From: Eudorina sp. 2006-703-Eu-15
Taxonomy: Eukaryota; Chlorophyta; Chlorophyceae; Chlamydomonadales; Volvocaceae
Direction: 5' to 3'
Length of the DNA stretch: 64,000 nucleotides
NCBI GenBank assembly: GCA_003117195.1
Contig: BDSI01000008.1
Coordinates: 1,393,570 to 1,457,569, forward strand
Below are positions 60,606 through 64,000 of the stretch, piece after piece. Under the pieces are notes generated by a model. That model saw only the letters and a list, made by a program, of their open reading frames with translations. It ran no database searches and was not told the DNA's origin. Position numbers and translations under genes: made by a program. Numbering within the stretch: the stretch's first letter is position 1; every line of letters begins with the position of its first letter.

Positions 60606-60775
60606 GTCCGTAGATTTAGGTCCTAAGGCTTCCGTTGTTCGAGCCTCAAACAAGCGACTGTTGAAAATAGCTCCCATGTCTCTATTTTTGAGTAATAGTG
60701 GTTTAAGATTATAATCGTCCGTAGATGTAGGTCCTAAGGCTTCCGACCAGGTCCTTTGTTCAAGCCTCAAACAAG
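60606..60775 (-). repeat. 111-bp tandem duplication encoding a repeated peptide
   Basis: Blocks from GTCCGTAGATTTAGGTCCTA (60606) and GTCCGTAGATGTAGGTCCTA (60717) share CTAAGGCTTCCG and GCCTCAAACAAG with a 111-bp offset. On the minus strand the same frame reads EALGPTSTDDYNLKPLLL and EALGPKSTDNENLKPLFL in a 120-codon frame (60408-60770). Frame conservation hints at past coding, but no gene context was found. Confidence 0.75.
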
Positions 60776-62996
60776 GAAACAGCAGCCAGCCATTAGAGGA
60801 ATTTGAATTAGTTCAAAAAGGGCCATGCCTCAACTATATGATACTAGCGGACAAATCAGTGGGTTCGTCCTCTATCATGGGCTGATCCAAACGCATTTCT
60901 CAATAGCTTGTGATGCCCAAAAGTGACAGCTACCAGCTTCCTACAGCAATCAGTGCGCAGAAAATCTTATCTGCGGTCGGACGCAAACAACGGTGCCTGT
61001 AAGTTGGACAGCCGCGGCAGCCGCGGTTATCACTTCGATGAATTTTCCCGCGTGTTGGGCGGGACAAATTAGGAAATATCGAAATTTCGAGAATCTCAAA
61101 GAAAGCGAATAAGTGGTTTCATGATGCTTGCTTACTGGACCGTATTCGATGTCTAGTGGCTTCGAAGTGGCCCCATTCTCCGCTGATTGGACCAGGATGT
61201 ATGGACAACACTCCGGACGACAAGGTCGCTCTGCCTGCTTGGGCGGACTTCATCCGTGCCTAACCCTTCCATCCGCTGGGATGTAATCACCGACAAGCCC
61301 CCGCGGGGATCCGGGCCTATAAACTTAAGAGTCGAACTAGTATCCGTTGATCGCAATCTATCTCATCCATCGATGGTTAAGCACGAAACGAAAACCAACA
61401 AAGCCAGGAATTCATTGCAGAAACGCCGTTGTGAAACTTTTAACTAAAAATCGTGGAAATACATAGGATTCCTTCTATACATACTGCCGTTGCGAAGTAG
61501 TACGAAATCACCTACCACGATATACCCCACAGTTATCCTATCATACCGTATGATAAAAACAATGATCACTGACTTCTTACCTTTGATACCCCGGATCTAC
61601 AGGTGGACCATACCAACGGTCAACCCAAGGGTCATCAATAATGTATAGTCCCCTTGTCAACCACTAGGGCGTGCTTTTCGACAGGAAATATGCGTGGTTT
61701 CCATGGCAACAGGTATATATATATATTCGGCCAGGGCGAAACGAGCACGTTAACCGAAGCTGTGAACCATACATTTGCGACGATTGGTAATTCTTGCTAC
61801 AGCACGCCGTGCGCCCTGGAAGTCTGGATCCAGACGGTTCCCAGCGATGTGAATCGCTGCCCAACTCCAAGAAGATAACATTTTGCGTTCTAGAAACAAA
61901 TGCAATCGACTGAACCGCAGCGATCGAATGCAATAGAAGGACGCGCCATGGCGCAGTTTACATTGCGCTGTTGCCACCTGGCGGCGAATCCCACCCACGA
62001 CATGTCACGGCCATGAGCGCATGAGAGCGTCGCTGGCGGAACACAAATTATTACACCACTCCGTTCAATTATGGCTTTCGTCGCAGCTTCACTTGTATGT
62101 ACCTGATGAGAAACGAGCAACGTTCAGTTGGCGCAGTAGCCATGACTGCAACGTTGTGTCAAAAGACGTTTGCTGCATACCAATGTTAGTTATATTGATT
62201 TTCTGCGGGTTAGGAGCGAATTTTCCCGCGCGCTTTGGTGGTTTCGTCACCAACAGTCGTACCCGTACGTTCTAGTCGCCCGTCCTGTTCGCGACCTGCC
62301 GACTGCTGAGAACCTAGCCCAAATAAATCACCGCAGAGCTTCAGTGCAAACAAAAAATCGATCAACCAAAAATTCGATCAACCAAGACCGTGCGGGTTAT
62401 TACAACGACCTGCGGCTCGTCTCCTCGGATTTCAGCCTTTGCAACCGAAGAGGCGGAATGGATTCAAACCTGCCACACGGTCTGCGCTTTCTACTCGTGA
62501 CCCTATTGGCAGCGCTCTCGAGTTGTGAAGCCTTTATGAATCAAATTGCCCAACCTGGGATTATTACAGGCGAGTGTGCCGGTATACTTGTGGTGCTGCA
62601 CGTCAGCTAGTGCGTGGTGCTGCAAGCTCGTCACGTCTGGGGTTCGCCGCTTGCATTTGAACTGGATGTGTGGTATTGTGACCTGTCTAAACTTGACGTG
62701 TTTCCAAATGCACTTGGATCCTCCAGTCAGCGCCGCATACAACCGCTCAACACGTACCGTTCCACTTCCTTGGGTGTCGAAGTACCCAACTTCTGACCAG
62801 TCGTCCAACCTCTGACCAGTCCCAGCGTCTGACACAGACCTCTACCCGTTCATACCACCTAATGTACCTTGCTTGGTTCTTTGCACCATCCCGTCAATGC
62901 CGACGTGGGTGGAACTTGCCTGCAACTTATTGTGCCCGCCATCGCTGCATCGATCCAAGCTTACGCTTGCCTGAATCACGCGGCGGCATACAACCG

Positions 62997-64000
62997 ATGT
63001 CCACCCCGACCTCAGGTACCCTCACCTCCCTGGATCTCACGCTGCGGCAAGTAGCGCCCACGGATGCGCGCCGGACCTACTACCTCCGCGAGGACGCCAG
63101 CGGTGCCATCCACCGTCTGACCTTCTGCCCTGCCGTGCGGCAAGCTGCAATCCTACTTGGCATCCCCGTACATGTGTCGGTCGACAAGATCACTGACGGC
63201 GTCATGGTGTCGTGCGCCGCCCCAACGGCCGCCGTTGTGGACGACTCCAGCGGTGATGATCGCCGCACGGGCCGGGGCGGCGGGCGCCGAGAGTTGTTGG
63301 GCGACGCGATGGTGACTCCAAGCCGGATGCGGTTGCTCGTCTACATCGTGTCGATGTGCGGCTATCCCAAGCCCCAGGCCGCGACCCCAGAGGTGCGTGT
63401 CGCGCCTCACGCGAGAAACCGATGGACTGTAGGGCGCACCGCCACGACGCAAGCAAGCCGCCCCGGATGAGGAAAAGCCCGACAGGGGCCCCACCAACGG
63501 CTGACAGGTACAGATAATCCGTTGTGGGGTCCACGGTGGCCTGAACCGTTTCGACGGAAACACCGAAACGATGCAAGGGGTGGCGAACGAGTCCATGCAC
63601 CCGCGCGTCATCGTCGTCCATCCTACCCGTGTATGTGCGCCTCCTCACTGACCGACTGCGCCCCTGAACCACCCACACACGCACGAACATCGCTGTCTCC
63701 ATCTCTTGACTTGGATCTAACACACAGGACCCCGGCCTGGGCTAAGGGTCCACCTTGTAACGTGTTTACATATAGAGAGGACCCCAGGACACTGCCGCAC
63801 CTTTCGGCGTCCTCAAATAGCCCGTAGTCCTCCACTCATCATCCTCATCATCCTCATCATCCTCCTCATCATCATCATGATCATCATCATCACGTCCATC
63901 TTCATCTTGTCCCCGCAGGACGTCCGCAACGCGTTTCTGCTCGGCAGTGATGCAAACGACGGCCGCAGCCTTGCCGCCTACGTCAGCACCTGCAGCAACG
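62997..64000 (+). CDS. 5' part of an unrecognised gene, truncated by the window edge
   Basis: Exon 1, 62997-63392, ends at a strong donor (CCAGAG then GTGCGT); exon 2 begins at 63919 after CCCCGCAG and runs to the window end, both phase 0. The 132 residues of exon 1 start MSTPTSGTLTSLDLTLRQVA and include RRTYYLREDASGAIHRLTF, AAILLGIPVHVSVDKITDG and MRLLVYIVSMCGYPKPQ; exon 2 adds DVRNAFLLGSDANDG, LAAYVSTCSN. Composition and codon use fit a real gene, with alternating beta-like strands. I do not recognise the family. The frame is open upstream to 62862, so the start could be earlier. The intron contains a repeat-family terminus and an ATC-rich microsatellite. Confidence 0.65.
63746..63763 (+). 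repeat. Transposon-like terminus in an intron
   Basis: GGGTCCACCTTGTAACGTG matches the 30137-30150 copy and the reverse complement of 12374 and 55544. It lies in the first intron of the right-edge gene. Confidence 0.7.
63835..63900 (+). repeat. ATC/CATCCT microsatellite
   Basis: CATCATCCT and CATCATCAT units run for about 65 bp, ending some 20 bp before the acceptor of exon 2 of the right-edge gene. Confidence 0.9.

Larger units (their letters stand above)
51122..62996. other. 12-kb gene-poor region with transposon debris and repeats
   Basis: No cellular gene could be supported. The left 2 kb is AT-rich without domains. From 53.3 kb, transposon-like material appears: a segment at 53370-53410 loosely matching the repeat at 12400-12440, a short element (54408-54565), repeat ends (55378-55407, 55499-55760), a retrotransposon protein remnant (56456-57340) and isolated ends (59252-59280, 60019-60048). 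A 111-bp repeat pair lies at 60606-60775. A plus-strand frame of 169 codons at 59278-59787 abuts a repeat end and may be transposon-derived. Direct repeats of about 15 bp lie at 62347-62379. Confidence 0.5.

Overview
This is a nuclear chromosome segment from a green alga, almost certainly a volvocine (Volvox/Chlamydomonas lineage). The evidence is a pherophorin extracellular-matrix gene with a proline-rich hinge, a ciliary protein (CFAP91), an OPR/RAP-type organelle RNA-binding protein, genes cut by many short introns with GTGCGT/GTGAGT donors and GCAG acceptors, GC-rich low-complexity coding sequence (Ala, Gly, Pro, Gln runs), less GC-rich intergenic DNA and a TGTAA poly(A) signal. Large repeat-bearing intergenic tracts suit a Volvox-like genome better than a compact one; the species cannot be fixed from sequence alone. 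All exon models were built by hand from reading frame, splice consensus and intron phase.

Layout, left to right. Minus strand: CFAP91 (7 exons, 998-7063); a three-exon pherophorin (8188-11007); about 4 kb of repeat-bearing intergenic DNA; a Gln-rich coding block (15267-16961) that is either the last exon of, or a separate gene beside, a bromodomain gene with a tentative B3-like domain (17721-20140); the AP-4 clathrin-adaptor sigma subunit (5 exons, 21751-23813). The strand then switches: AP-4 sigma and the proteasome regulator PI31 (plus, 9 exons, 24377-28666) diverge from a 563-bp shared 5' region. PI31 is followed by a plus-strand SLC35C2/triose-phosphate-translocator-type transporter (9 exons, 31584-36497). 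Next comes a convergent minus-strand OPR/RAP protein (about 6 exons, 37866-44381) and a minus-strand low-complexity ORF of 863 codons (48530-51121) that stops inside a minisatellite. About 12 kb (51122-62996) is gene-poor and carries transposon debris. The 5' part of an unrecognised plus-strand gene runs off the right edge (62997-64000).

The genes are unrelated housekeeping or lineage genes (cilia, matrix, chromatin, trafficking, proteasome, transport, organelle RNA) and form no pathway together. The most unusual material is non-genic: a family of transposon-like ends (GTCCGCTGTAACGTTCATTC and GGGTCCACCTTGTAACGGTTAC types) found at about ten places in both orientations, one sitting just before the last splice acceptor of PI31; a 43-bp sequence shared by introns of CFAP91 and the OPR/RAP gene; and tandem repeats of 37 and 111 bp. 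I found no bacterial-type operon, CRISPR array, tRNA or rRNA gene.
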